Assembly: GCF_024519435.1 (NCBI RefSeq)
Contig: NZ_JALJRZ010000007.1
Span: forward strand, 186,001 to 250,000
From: Terrabacter sp. Ter38
GTDB lineage: Bacteria; Actinomycetota; Actinomycetes; Actinomycetales; Dermatophilaceae
Reading direction: 5' to 3'
DNA: 64,000 bases
Part shown: positions 20,514 to 29,190 of the stretch, piece by piece
Numbering within the stretch: position 1 is the stretch's first letter
Layout: each line of letters opens with the position of its first letter
Position numbers and translations under genes: made by a program
The notes under the pieces: generated by a model
Told to the model about the DNA's origin: nothing
The model's input: only the letters and a program-made list of their open reading frames with translations
Database searches by the model: none

Positions 20514-20867
20514 TCAGCTGGGCTGCCACAGCTCGATCCGGTTGCCCTCCGGGTCCGTGACCCAGCCGAACCGTCCGACGCCGGCCAGGTCCTGGCTCTC
20601 GGCGTCGACCTCCGCCCCGGCGGCGCGCAGCTGGGCGAGCAGGGCGTCCAGGTCGCCGACCCGGACGTTGAGCATCACCTGCTGGGTGCGGGCGCCGAGG
20701 TAGTCCGTGTCGGCCGGGAACGCGGCGAACACCGTTGGCCCGGCCTCCTGCAGCCACAGGCCGTTGCCGTCGACGTCCAGTCCCAGGACCTCGCGGTACC
20801 AGGTGGTGAGGGCCGCGGGGTCCGCAGACCTGAGGAAGTAGCCGCCGATGCCGAGGACGCGTTCCAT
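20514..20867 (-). CDS. VOC-family (glyoxalase/bleomycin-resistance-like) protein
   Basis: A single 117-residue beta-alpha-beta-beta-beta double module. It opens GIGGYFLRSADPAALTTWYR, contains NVRVGDLDALLAQLRAAG and ends FGWVTDPEGNRIELWQP, with the metal-ligand Glu in the last strand. Its family covers glyoxalases, dioxygenases and antibiotic-binding proteins, so no specific substrate can be given. The start is ATG 20867. It is convergent with the DinB gene with only 19 bases between stops. Confidence 0.88.
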   Translation of the reverse strand: MERVLGIGGYFLRSADPAALTTWYREVLGLDVDGNGLWLQEAGPTVFAAFPADTDYLGARTQQVMLNVRVGDLDALLAQLRAAGAEVDAESQDLAGVGRFGWVTDPEGNRIELWQPS

Positions 20868-20901
20868 GCCGACAGCATGGCAGGGCCGGCGGTCGGAGGT
20901 C

Positions 20902-21204
20902 CTACGAGGCGATGCGGTCCCGACGGTCGGGACCGGAGCCCCGTGGGCCCGCGCCGACCTCGGGCGGGTTGATCTCGGCCCACACCGCATCGAGGGACAG
21001 CCCGAGGACCTCCGCGATGGCTGCGATCGTCGGGAACGCGGGGGTGGCCACGCGGCCGGACTCGATCTTGCGGAGGGTCTCGGGCGAGATCCGTGCCTCG
21101 AGGGCGGTCTCGAGCATCGTGCGATCCCCGCGGGCCCGACGCAGCAGGGCGCCGAGGCGCTGTCCGCGCTCGACCTCCGCGGGTGTGAGCGGCAACCTGA
21201 CCAT
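20902..21204 (-). CDS. XRE-family helix-turn-helix regulator
   Basis: A 100-residue DNA-binding protein. The HTH covers about residues 12-75 (GQRLGALLRRARGDRT, ISPETLRKIESGRVATPAFP, IAAIAEVLGLSLDAVWAEI), and the remaining tail is short and basic, so there is no separate sensor domain. The ATG at 21204 is 7 nt behind TAGGAT, close to leaderless, and repeated CCGGGATA units lie immediately upstream. It diverges from the methionine aminopeptidase gene, and I infer that it regulates both itself and that gene. Confidence 0.88.
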   Translation of the reverse strand: MVRLPLTPAEVERGQRLGALLRRARGDRTMLETALEARISPETLRKIESGRVATPAFPTIAAIAEVLGLSLDAVWAEINPPEVGAGPRGSGPDRRDRIAS

Positions 21205-21211
21205 GACCACG

Positions 21212-21246
21212 ATCCTAGACCGGGATAACATGGCCGGGATAGTTAT
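21212..21246. promoter_or_regulatory. Shared XRE/map promoter region with repeated CGGGATA
   Basis: ATCCTA (21212-21217, TAGGAT on the minus strand) is the -10 candidate for the XRE gene. CGGGATA occurs twice, at 21221-21227 and 21235-21241 (14-base period), and GATAGTTAT at the right end offers a -10 for map. TAAC (21226-21229) and GTTA (21242-21245) bracket the right half as a weak dyad. The layout suits an autoregulator controlling two divergent promoters. Confidence 0.5.
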
Positions 21247-21279
21247 TGGTCGCACCGCAGCCGCATCGAAAGGCGCCGC

Positions 21280-22062
21280 ATGATCGAGATCCTCAGCCCC
21301 TCCGAGCTGCCCCGCGCGAGGGCCGCGGGAGCTCTCGTCGCCGACGTCCTGCAGACCCTGAAGGGCCGCGCTGCCGTGGGCACCAACCTCCTGGACATCG
21401 ACGGCTGGGCGAAGGCCATGATCCTCGAGGCGGGAGCCACGTCCTGCTACGTCGACTACGCACCGTCCTTCGGACGGGGCCCGTTCGGCCACTACATCTG
21501 CACCTCGGTCAACGACGCCGTGCTCCACGGGCTGCCCCACGACCGGGCGCTCGCCGACGGCGACCTGCTGTCGCTCGACCTCGCCGTGAACCTGGGCGGC
21601 GTCGTCGCCGACTCCGCGATCAGCGTCGTCGTGGGCGAGGCCAGACCTCCGGAGAGCGTCGCGATGATCGAGACCACCGAGCGTGCGCTCGCCGCCGGCA
21701 TCGCCGCGGCCGGGCCGGGCGCCCGGGTCGGGGACCTCTCGCATGCCATCGGCTCGGTCCTCTCCGACGCGGGCTACCCGATCAACACCCAGTTCGGGGG
21801 CCACGGCGTCGGGTCGACGATGCACCAGGACCCGCACGTGGCCAACACCGGACGGCCGGGCCGCGGCTACACGCTGCGCCCCGGGCTGCTGCTCGCCCTC
21901 GAGCCCTGGGTCATGGCCGGCACCGCCGAGCTCGTGACCGATGCCGACGGGTGGACGCTCCGGAGCGCCACCGGCAGTCGCACGGCCCACAGCGAGCACA
22001 CGATCGCGATCACGGACGACGGCGCCGAGATCCTCACCCTGCCGACGGCGTCGCGGCCCTAG
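21280..22062 (+). CDS. map: Methionine aminopeptidase, type I
   Basis: Dinuclear metallopeptidase that removes the initiator Met from new proteins. All five metal ligands of the M24 fold can be placed: Asp in LLSLDLAVNLGG, Asp in GVVADSAI, His in GGHGVGSTMHQ, Glu in LALEPWVMAG and Glu in AHSEHTIAIT. The substrate-pocket His is in VLHGLPHDR. Length is 260 residues with no N-terminal SH3-type extension. It is unlikely to be the only Met aminopeptidase, because the main actinobacterial copy usually lies with secY/adk/infA and not next to an XRE regulator. A conditionally expressed paralogue is the best reading. Confidence 0.93.
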   Translation: MIEILSPSELPRARAAGALVADVLQTLKGRAAVGTNLLDIDGWAKAMILEAGATSCYVDYAPSFGRGPFGHYICTSVNDAVLHGLPHDRALADGDLLSLDLAVNLGGVVADSAISVVVGEARPPESVAMIETTERALAAGIAAAGPGARVGDLSHAIGSVLSDAGYPINTQFGGHGVGSTMHQDPHVANTGRPGRGYTLRPGLLLALEPWVMAGTAELVTDADGWTLRSATGSRTAHSEHTIAITDDGAEILTLPTASRP

Positions 22063-22125
22063 CTCCGACGCGCACCGACGCGGCGGCGTCCGCGGGACGT
22101 CCGGCCCGGCCGTCGCCGTGCAGTG

Positions 22126-23142
22126 TCAGGAGACGACGACGGAGTCCGGGGTGGTCGTCGTCAGGCGCATCCGGACCGGGACGACGTCGCCGATCCGTGG
22201 GGGAGCGACGCCGGACGGCAGCACGAGGAGACTGCACTGCATGTGCGGCGGCTCGGCGAAACGCGGCATGACGCCCGACACCGTGAAGGGCGAACGCACC
22301 CGGTGCGCCGCCTCGAGCACGCCCTCCGTGACGGCGATGGCACGCGACCGGGCGGTGGCGGCCGAGGAGGGGCTCTCCATGGCGACGCCGTGCGACGTGC
22401 CGCCGCTGACGACCACGAGGTGGCCCGCGGCGACCGCTCGCTGTCGATAACCGACCCGCGTTCCCTTGGTGACGGGTCGCACGTCGAGCACGTGCGCGCG
22501 CACCTCGTAGGAGCCCTGGTCGGCGTACCAGAGGTCGGTGCCGATGCGCGGCCGGAACTCGTGGTCCGGGAACCGCGCTGCGAGAGTGACGAGCTCGGCG
22601 GGTGAGACGTGCGAGACGAACCACGTCCGCACGCCCGGGACGGCGGCGATGAAACGGGAGATCTCCTCGACGTGCCCCGTGCCGAGCGGGAGGTGCAGCG
22701 TGACCCCGACCGCGTCGGCGACGCCCGCCAGACCGGCGACGTCCACGACGGGTGTCCCGTAGCGGTTCATCGACGTGAGCCCCTCGACCACGACCCGCGC
22801 GTCCGCCAGCACCGCGCGAAGGCTCGCGAGGTCGGGCTCGGTTGTCACGGTGTGCACGACGCGCCGGTTCGCGAGGTCGGCCAGGTCGGCGTGGACGGCC
22901 GCGCGGTAGGGCTCCATGACGAGCACGTCACCGCCGAACGCGCCCAGCGCAGAGGGCAGCTCGGCGTAGGTGCCGATCGCGACCATGGGTACTCCCAGGC
23001 GGGCGGCCTCGCCGCAGAGCAGGTCGCGGCCGAAGCCGTATCCGTTGCCCTTGACGACGGGAACCAGGCCGGGGTGCTCGGCGACGAAACGGTCGTGGCC
23101 GGCGCGCCAGCGCTCACCGTCGACGTGGAGGAACAAGGTCAC
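22126..23142 (-). CDS. Alanine-racemase-like PLP protein
   Basis: Fold-type III PLP protein of 338 residues. The N-terminal barrel carries the PLP lysine K31 in VPVVKGNGYGFG (racemase consensus VKANAYGHG), and the later RPRIGTDLWYA and GTRVGYRQR blocks align with the racemase RPG-xx-Y and catalytic-Tyr (VSYG) regions, though both diverge. It is about 30-40 residues shorter than housekeeping Alr and has an unusual C-terminus (PPHMQCSLLVLPSG). It begins 6 nt after the stop of a FemX-like gene on the same strand. I infer amino-acid racemisation or an epimerase role linked to cell-wall cross-bridges. It could also be a PLP-binding protein without racemase activity. Confidence 0.78.
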   Translation of the reverse strand: MTLFLHVDGERWRAGHDRFVAEHPGLVPVVKGNGYGFGRDLLCGEAARLGVPMVAIGTYAELPSALGAFGGDVLVMEPYRAAVHADLADLANRRVVHTVTTEPDLASLRAVLADARVVVEGLTSMNRYGTPVVDVAGLAGVADAVGVTLHLPLGTGHVEEISRFIAAVPGVRTWFVSHVSPAELVTLAARFPDHEFRPRIGTDLWYADQGSYEVRAHVLDVRPVTKGTRVGYRQRAVAAGHLVVVSGGTSHGVAMESPSSAATARSRAIAVTEGVLEAAHRVRSPFTVSGVMPRFAEPPHMQCSLLVLPSGVAPPRIGDVVPVRMRLTTTTPDSVVVS

Positions 23143-23148
23143 GACCGA

Positions 23149-24267
23149 TCACCGCCGCTTCATGTAGAGGTCGAATGCCTTGTAGAGCAAGCGGTTCAGT
23201 GGAAGATCCCACTCGCCGGCCAGCCGCACCGCCTCGCCGCCGGTGCCGACCTTGAAGCGGATGAGCCCGATGTGCGGGTTCGACTCGTCGACCGTGTTGG
23301 TGATGCCGCGCAGGTCGTAGACCTCGGCGCCGGCTGCGATCGAGTCCTGCATCATCCGCCACTGGATGGCCGTCGAGCCCTGCAGCTCGCGCTTGGCCGA
23401 GGTCGACGCGCCGTAGGAGTACCAGGCGTGCTCGCCGACCCGGATGAAGATCGTCGACGCGAGGACGTCGCCGTCGTGCTCGGCGAGGTAGACGCGGATC
23501 CGGTCGGGGTCCTCGGCCGACAGCGCTGCGTACATCTGCTCGAAGTAGGCGAGGCCACGCGGCGTGAAGCGGTCGCGCTCGGCGGTCTCGACGTACGTGC
23601 GATGGAAGGCCGGCAGGTCGGCGGCGTCGCCGACCCGGACCGTGACGCCGTTCTTCGCTGTCTTCTTGATGTTGCGACGCCACAGCTGGTTCATGCCGGC
23701 GAGGACGTCGGCCTCGGTGCGGCCCGCGAGCGGCACCTGGAAGACGTACTCCGGCTGACCGGCGGCGAAGCCGTCGTCGGGGCTGAGGTGGCGGAAGCCC
23801 AACCGCTGCAGCTCGGCGACGACCGCCGTGCCCACCGGCTCGACGACGTCGGGCGTCGCGTCGTCGTAGCGGCGGACGGCCGGGTCGCCGATGGCGGCCT
23901 TGATCGTGGCCGTGCGCCAGCGGTGCGTCGCCACGGGCGGCCCGAGCCGCAGCGCGAAGGCGCCCTTGGCCCTGAGGTGGTCTCGGAGCGCGCGGAGCAG
24001 CTCGACGAGCCGCGGTGAGGCCCAGTCGATGCAGGGACCCTCGGGCACGTAGGCCAGCGACCGCTTGAGGCGCGGCAGTGAACGGTGCAGCACGAGCGCG
24101 GCGCCGACCATCTCTTCGCCCTCGAACCAGCCGACCGACTCGGCGCGCCACTCCTTCTTGACGTCGGCCCAGGCCGGCGTCTGGAGGAAGCTCGCCGAGG
24201 GCTGGGACCGCAGCCAGGCACGGTGCTCGGCTGCGGAGATGTCACGAACGGAGATGGGCGCGTTCAC
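23149..24267 (-). CDS. FemX/FemAB-type peptidoglycan bridge aminoacyltransferase
   Basis: Aminoacyl-tRNA-dependent transferase that adds residues to the lipid II peptide side chain. The 372 residues form the paired GNAT-like fold. FLQTPAWADVKKEWRAESVGW opens it, YVPEGPCIDWASPRL and NQLWRRNIKKTAKNGVTVRV follow, and the C-terminal sub-domain has AWYSYGASTSAKRELQGSTA and GITNTVDESNPHIGLIRFKVG. No long coiled-coil arm is inserted, which favours FemX-like first-residue transferases. The start is GTG 24267, 8 nt behind TAGCGT. The racemase-like gene follows after 6 bases, which suggests one operon for interpeptide bridge synthesis. Confidence 0.9.
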   Translation of the reverse strand: MNAPISVRDISAAEHRAWLRSQPSASFLQTPAWADVKKEWRAESVGWFEGEEMVGAALVLHRSLPRLKRSLAYVPEGPCIDWASPRLVELLRALRDHLRAKGAFALRLGPPVATHRWRTATIKAAIGDPAVRRYDDATPDVVEPVGTAVVAELQRLGFRHLSPDDGFAAGQPEYVFQVPLAGRTEADVLAGMNQLWRRNIKKTAKNGVTVRVGDAADLPAFHRTYVETAERDRFTPRGLAYFEQMYAALSAEDPDRIRVYLAEHDGDVLASTIFIRVGEHAWYSYGASTSAKRELQGSTAIQWRMMQDSIAAGAEVYDLRGITNTVDESNPHIGLIRFKVGTGGEAVRLAGEWDLPLNRLLYKAFDLYMKRR

Positions 24268-24386
24268 GCTGGCTCACGCTACCCGAGCGCGACGGGTCCC
24301 CCGACACGCCTCGCCCGCCGGACGGCATACGCCATCTGCGCCGCGCCCGGCACGGCGGGGCCGACCGAGGGCGTGTGCCGTCTCGC

Positions 24387-27089
24387 TCAGGCCCAGCCCA
24401 TGGTGCGCGGGTCGGGGGGCAGGCGCGGGTTGAGCAGGTGCGCGACGAGGGCCGTCCACCCGGTCTGGTGCGTCGCGCCGAGGCCCTCGCCGGTGTCGCC
24501 GTCGAAGTACTCCGAGAACGTCGGGTGCGCTGACCACAGCGGGTCCGGCGAGGACTCGATGCGCTTGCCGTCGGAGGGGCGTCGACCGTCAACGGGGCGA
24601 AAGAGCGCCGTCAGGCCGCCGTCGATGACGTCGGCAGCCTCGTCGAGCGTGCGCCAGTCGCCCGAGCCGGTCGGGATCTCGATCCGGAAGTCGTCGCCGA
24701 AGTAGCGGCCGTAGGTGCGCAGCTTGTCGGCGAGCAGGACGTTCGTGGGGAACCACACGGGCCCGCGCCAGTTGGAGTTGCCGCCGAACATGCCCGTGCG
24801 CGACTCGCCTGGCTCGTACTCGATCGAGACGGTCTCGTTGCCGAGCGTCGCCGTCACGGCCTGGCGCGTCGCGGCCGACAGCGACCGGATCCCGTAGGGG
24901 GACAAGAACTCCTCCGAGTCGAACATCCGCTCGAGGATGCGGCGCAGGCGCTTCGGCGGCACGAGGGTGAGGAGCATCTTGCCGTCCTCGCGGGCGAGCA
25001 TCGGCTTGACGAGCTCGGGCCGGCGCTGCTGGAGCCACTGGAAGCGGCTCGTCACGTCGGGGCACTCGTCGACGACCCACGAGGGGATCTCCGTCGCGCC
25101 GAGGATCGGCAGCAGGCCGACCATCGAGCGCACCCGCATGTGCGGCGCGCGCCCGTCGGGCTGCACGAGGACGTCGTAGTAGAAGCCGTCCTCCTCGTGC
25201 CACAGCGACTTGTCGCTCGACCCGAAGTGCCGCATCGCCTGGGCGATCGAGAGGAAGTGCTCGAGGAACTTCGTCGCGACGTCGTCCCACGCCTTGTCGG
25301 TGCGCGCGAGCTCGAGCGAGATCTTGAGCATCTGCTGGCAGTAGAAGGCCATCCAGCTCGTCGCGTCGGACTGCTCGAGGCGGAAGCCCGGCGGCAGGGG
25401 GGCGGAGCGGTTGAAGAGGCCGATGTTGTCCATCCCGAGGAAGCCGCCCTCGAAGAGGTTGGAGCCGTTGGCGTCCTTGCGGTTGACCCACCACGCGAAG
25501 TTGAGCAGCAGCTTGGTGAAGACGCGGACGAGGAACTCGCGGTCGCGGTAGCCGTCGATGCGGTAGACGTGCCACGCCGCCCACGCGTGGACTGGCGGGT
25601 TGACGTCACCGAACGCCCACTCGTACGCCGGGAGCTGGCCGTTGGGGTGCATGGCCCACTCGCGACACATGAGGAGCAGCTGCTCCTTGGCGAACTCGGG
25701 GTCGACGTGGGCGAGCGGGATCGTGTGGAACGCAAGGTCCCACGCGGCGAACCACGGGTACTCCCACTCGTCGGGCATCGAGATGACGTCGGCGAGCGCG
25801 AGGTGCTTCCAGTGCTCGTTGCGGCCCTTCCTGCGCGACTCGGCGACCGCCGGGCCGACGGGGTCGCCGTCGACCCACTGGCGCACGTCGTAGCGGTAGA
25901 GCTGCTTGCCCCACAGCAGGCCGGCGTACGCCCGGCGCGCGACGTGGCGGTCGGCCTCGTCGAGGGAGGCGTCGATGACGTGGCCGTAGAACTCGTCGGC
26001 CTCGGCCGACCGTGAGCCCAGCACCTCCTCGAAGGGCTCGCCGAACCACTCGAGCCCGGGGTCGCCGGTCGCGAGGCGCAGGTCGACCGTGACGGTCTCA
26101 CCCGGCCCGACGGCGTCGAAGCGGTACCAGAACGAGCACTTGCTGCCGTAGCCGCCGGGGTTGACGGCCTGGGTGCGGCCGTGGACGACCCGCTCGTTGA
26201 TCGAGTCCTTCGGGTAGCGCGACTGGTTGGCGAGCGGGTCGTCGCCGAAGACCTGGTGGGCGTTCGTCTCGTTGTCGCAGAAGAGCGTCGTCGGCGAGCC
26301 GGACGCGGCGAGGACGTAGCGGCCGAGGAAGCCGTGCGTCACCTCGGCGGCGCGGTAGCCACGCGTCGGGCGTCCGTTCCGGCGGATCTCGCGCAGCTCG
26401 GTGACGCGGTCGTCGACACCCCAGGACCAGGTGTTGCGCAGCCAGATGGTCGGCAGCACGTGGAGGGGAGCGGCGGTCGGTCCGTGGTTGGTCGCCGTGA
26501 TCCGGATGCACATGTCGTCGGGGGCGGCCTTGGCGTACGTCATCGTGACGTCGAAGAACTCGTTGTCGTCGAGGATGCCCGTGTCGCCGAGCTCGAACTC
26601 CCGCTCGTCGCGGGTGCGCTCGCGGTTCTCACGCCGCAGCTGCTCGTAGGGGAACTCGGCCTGCGGGTAGCGGTAGAGCCACTGCATCCACGAGTGCGTC
26701 GGAGTGCCGTCGAGGGCCCACCAGTACTCCTTGGCGTCCTCCCCGTGGTTGCCCTCCTCGTTCGTCAGCCCGAAGAGACGCTCCTTGAGGATCGGGTCCT
26801 TGCCGTTCCACAGGGCCACGGAGACGTTGAGGAAGCCGAAGCGGTCGCTGATGCCGCCGAGCCCGTCCTCGCCCCAGCGGTAGGCGCGTGACACGGCCTG
26901 GTCGAAGGGGAACTCCGACCAGGCGTTGCCCTCGGCCGAGTAGTCCTCGCGGACCGTGCCCCACTGCCGGCCGGAGAGGTAGGGACCCCAGAGGCGCCAC
27001 GGGGCGTCGTGTCCGGGGGAGTCGATGAGCCGCGCGTGCTCCGCACTGAGCGGTTCACCCGGGGGCAGGGGGACGTTCATGGGGGACAT
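24387..27089 (-). CDS. MGH1/GH63-type glucosidase
   Basis: Large (900-residue) glycoside hydrolase of the GH63-related group that includes mannosylglycerate hydrolases and bacterial alpha-glucosidases; probably cytosolic, with no signal peptide. The N-terminal beta-domain carries the typical RLWGPYLSGRQWGTVREDYS and YRWGEDGLGGISDRFGF. The (alpha/alpha)6 barrel carries WEYPWFAAWDLAFHTIPLAH, HPNGQLPAYEWAFGDVNPPV, EGGFLGMDNIGLFNRS and GGNSNWRGPVWFPTNVLL. These aromatic and acidic clusters include the general acid (Asp of AAWD) expected for the family. Substrate candidates are short glucosides, trehalose-like or glucosylglycerate-like compatible solutes. It starts at ATG 27089 (or 27080). Confidence 0.9.
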   Translation of the reverse strand: MSPMNVPLPPGEPLSAEHARLIDSPGHDAPWRLWGPYLSGRQWGTVREDYSAEGNAWSEFPFDQAVSRAYRWGEDGLGGISDRFGFLNVSVALWNGKDPILKERLFGLTNEEGNHGEDAKEYWWALDGTPTHSWMQWLYRYPQAEFPYEQLRRENRERTRDEREFELGDTGILDDNEFFDVTMTYAKAAPDDMCIRITATNHGPTAAPLHVLPTIWLRNTWSWGVDDRVTELREIRRNGRPTRGYRAAEVTHGFLGRYVLAASGSPTTLFCDNETNAHQVFGDDPLANQSRYPKDSINERVVHGRTQAVNPGGYGSKCSFWYRFDAVGPGETVTVDLRLATGDPGLEWFGEPFEEVLGSRSAEADEFYGHVIDASLDEADRHVARRAYAGLLWGKQLYRYDVRQWVDGDPVGPAVAESRRKGRNEHWKHLALADVISMPDEWEYPWFAAWDLAFHTIPLAHVDPEFAKEQLLLMCREWAMHPNGQLPAYEWAFGDVNPPVHAWAAWHVYRIDGYRDREFLVRVFTKLLLNFAWWVNRKDANGSNLFEGGFLGMDNIGLFNRSAPLPPGFRLEQSDATSWMAFYCQQMLKISLELARTDKAWDDVATKFLEHFLSIAQAMRHFGSSDKSLWHEEDGFYYDVLVQPDGRAPHMRVRSMVGLLPILGATEIPSWVVDECPDVTSRFQWLQQRRPELVKPMLAREDGKMLLTLVPPKRLRRILERMFDSEEFLSPYGIRSLSAATRQAVTATLGNETVSIEYEPGESRTGMFGGNSNWRGPVWFPTNVLLADKLRTYGRYFGDDFRIEIPTGSGDWRTLDEAADVIDGGLTALFRPVDGRRPSDGKRIESSPDPLWSAHPTFSEYFDGDTGEGLGATHQTGWTALVAHLLNPRLPPDPRTMGWA

Positions 27090-27125
27090 CGTGCTGCATC
27101 GATGTGTCTCCCGCGTTACGCCCCC

Positions 27126-27641
27126 TCACTCACGCAGCGGCGCCAACAGCCGGTGGGGCTCCCGGAGCCTTGCGGACAGCGGGTTGGTGGGCGGGTCCGC
27201 GCCGGCTCCGGGTCCCGGCCGGGTCTCGAGCTCGGCCGCCGGGGGTGTCGCTCCGCACACGGGGCAGCGCCCGGACACGTCGACGTCGGCGTCGCAAGGC
27301 AGGTGACGGAAGAGCCGCCTCGACCCGCGAGGGGAGGTCGTGGCGTCCCCCCACCGCATGAGCGCGTGGACGGCGGGCCAGAGCGCCTCGCCGGAGGGGG
27401 TGAGGACGTACGCGTCGTGACCGCCCTGCGGCCGGCGCTCGAGGACGCCGGCCTCGACGAGCGACCCGAGCCGTCGGGTCAGGACCGCCTTGGAGATGCC
27501 GAGGCGGCGACGGAAGTCGGTGAACCGGGTGACCCCGAGGAAGGCGTCGCGCACGAGCAGCAGCGACCACCGCTCGCCGACGACCTCGAGAGCCTTGGCG
27601 AGCGAGCAGTCCTGTCCGCTGTAGTCCGTCCCGAGTGCCAT
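27126..27641 (-). CDS. HxlR-family transcriptional regulator
   Basis: MarR-like winged-helix regulator of the HxlR group, 171 residues. The N-terminus has the family Cys in DCSLAKALEVVGERWSLLLV, then LGISKAVLTRRLGSLVEAG (recognition helix) and LTPSGEALWPAVHALMRWGD. A C-terminal extension of about 55 residues contains C-x9-CPVC (DADVDVSGRCPVCGATPP), a possible zinc knuckle seen in a subset of HxlR proteins. The ATG at 27641 lies 6 nt behind TACATT, and a perfect palindrome lies just beyond that. It diverges from the MFS exporter, which I infer to be its main target. Confidence 0.9.
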   Translation of the reverse strand: MALGTDYSGQDCSLAKALEVVGERWSLLLVRDAFLGVTRFTDFRRRLGISKAVLTRRLGSLVEAGVLERRPQGGHDAYVLTPSGEALWPAVHALMRWGDATTSPRGSRRLFRHLPCDADVDVSGRCPVCGATPPAAELETRPGPGAGADPPTNPLSARLREPHRLLAPLRE

Positions 27642-27647
27642 GGAATG

Positions 27648-27678
27648 AATGTACGTCTTGGTCTGTTCAACAGACCAA
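27648..27678. promoter_or_regulatory. HxlR/MFS operator: perfect 21-base palindrome and leaderless -10
   Basis: AATGTA at 27648-27653 reads TACATT on the minus strand, 6 nt before the HxlR ATG. At 27658-27678 the arm TTGGTCTGTT, a single C and the exact complement arm AACAGACCAA make a perfect 21-base palindrome. It sits just upstream of the HxlR -10 and 20 bases before the MFS start, so one bound dimer could shut both genes. Arm length and symmetry are well beyond chance. Confidence 0.75.
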
Positions 27679-27698
27679 TCGGATCCACGGAGGACGTC

Positions 27699-29186
27699 AT
27701 GAGCCGCACCCGGCAGGCAGCACCCCGGACGACGACGCGCGGGACGACCGCGCCCCCGGCCATCGCGCCCCGAGCCGGCGACCAGGCCCGCCGGGCGCTC
27801 GCCGTGGCCGCGGTCGGCACGGCACTGGCCCTCGTCGCCTTCACGGCCCCGCTGGCCACGGTCGGCTCCGTGACCGCGGCGCTCGGATCGGACGTCGCCG
27901 GGCGCACGTGGATCCTCAGCTCGATGGGCATCGGGCTCGGGGCGGCTCTGCTGACGGCAGGCACCCTGGCCGACGACCGCGGTCGTCGTCGCGTCCTCGT
28001 CGGGGGGCTGGTCGTCCTCGCCGCGTCGAGTCTCGCGGCCGCCCTCGCCGGAGGCACGCTCGTGTTCGTCCTTGCCCGGGTCGGGGAGGGCATCGGCGCT
28101 GCGGCGGTCATCGCGGCGAGCCTCGGCCTCGTCGCTCACTGGTTCGAGCCCGGCCCGGCCCGGGCGGCCGCGAGCGGGGTGTGGGGTGCGAGTGTCGGAG
28201 GCGGCATCGCCCTGGGCCCGCTCGTCGCGAGCGCCTTCGACCGCTGGGCGTCGTGGCGCGACACGTACGTCGTCCTCGCCGTGGCGTCGCTCGTGCTGGC
28301 CGCGGTCGCACGACGCGGGCTGGACGAGGTCCGGTCGCACGAACGTCGACCGCTCGACGCGCTCGGCGCGACGCTTCTCGCCGTTGCGACCTCGGGCTTC
28401 CTCGCCGCACTCGTCGAGGGTCGGAGCGGGTGGGGTCGGCCGGAGGTCCTCGTCCTGCTCGGTGTGGGTGCGGTCTCATCTGCCGCGTTCGTGTTCGCCG
28501 AGTGGCGCACGTCCTTCCCGATGGTCGACCCGTCCCTCTTCCGGGACGGCCGGTTCGTCGCCGCGAGTGCGGCTGCGCTCGCGACAGGCGCGGGCGCGAT
28601 CGGCCTGCTCTCCTTCCTCCCCGGCTTCCTCGCCCTGGCGCTCGGTCTGCCCGCGACGACCTCCGCCGTCCTCTTCCTCGCCTGGTCCGGTACGAGCGTC
28701 GTGTTCGCCCTGGTGGCCCGGCGGCTACCGGCGCGGTGGTCCGGCAGAGCGCAGCTGGCGGGTGGGCTCGTCGTCGTCGCAGCAGGTCAGATCGCACTGT
28801 CGGGGATCACGCCCGGGTCCTCCTGGGCCCGGTTCCTGCCCGGCCTGCTCGTCGCGGGTGTGGGCAGCGGTGTCCTCAACGCCGCCCTCGGGCGTGAGGC
28901 CGTCGCGAGCGTGCCGGCGGGCCGGGGCGGGATGGGTAGCGGCGCGAACAACACGGCCCGCTACCTCGGCTCGTCCATCGGGGTCACCGTGGTCGCTGTC
29001 GTCGTCGCGGCGCACGCGGGGTCCGGTTCCGGAGCGGCCGGACTCGTGGCCGGTTGGAACGTCGCCGCTGGGGTGACCGCCGGTATCTCGCTCGTCGGGG
29101 CCGTCGTCGTGTGGGCCACGACGGTGACGGATCGACGACGGGCCGCCGCGGCCGTCAGGTACGCCGTCGGCGACCCGAGCGACTGA
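27699..29186 (+). CDS. MFS transporter (DHA2-like drug exporter)
   Basis: Proton-driven exporter with about 14 hydrophobic segments in 495 residues, as in the DHA2/EmrB-QacA group. After a Thr/Ala/Pro-rich cytoplasmic start, helix 2-3 loop LADDRGRRRVLVGG matches the MFS motif A region, and RVGEGIGAAAVIAASLGLV and GGGIALGPLVASAFDRWASW correspond to motifs B and C of antiporters. The ATG at 27699 has GGAGG at 27689-27693. The adjacent HxlR regulator and palindromic operator suggest induction by a small toxic compound. The substrate cannot be told. Confidence 0.92.
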   Translation: MSRTRQAAPRTTTRGTTAPPAIAPRAGDQARRALAVAAVGTALALVAFTAPLATVGSVTAALGSDVAGRTWILSSMGIGLGAALLTAGTLADDRGRRRVLVGGLVVLAASSLAAALAGGTLVFVLARVGEGIGAAAVIAASLGLVAHWFEPGPARAAASGVWGASVGGGIALGPLVASAFDRWASWRDTYVVLAVASLVLAAVARRGLDEVRSHERRPLDALGATLLAVATSGFLAALVEGRSGWGRPEVLVLLGVGAVSSAAFVFAEWRTSFPMVDPSLFRDGRFVAASAAALATGAGAIGLLSFLPGFLALALGLPATTSAVLFLAWSGTSVVFALVARRLPARWSGRAQLAGGLVVVAAGQIALSGITPGSSWARFLPGLLVAGVGSGVLNAALGREAVASVPAGRGGMGSGANNTARYLGSSIGVTVVAVVVAAHAGSGSGAAGLVAGWNVAAGVTAGISLVGAVVVWATTVTDRRRAAAAVRYAVGDPSD

Positions 29187-29190
29187 CCGC

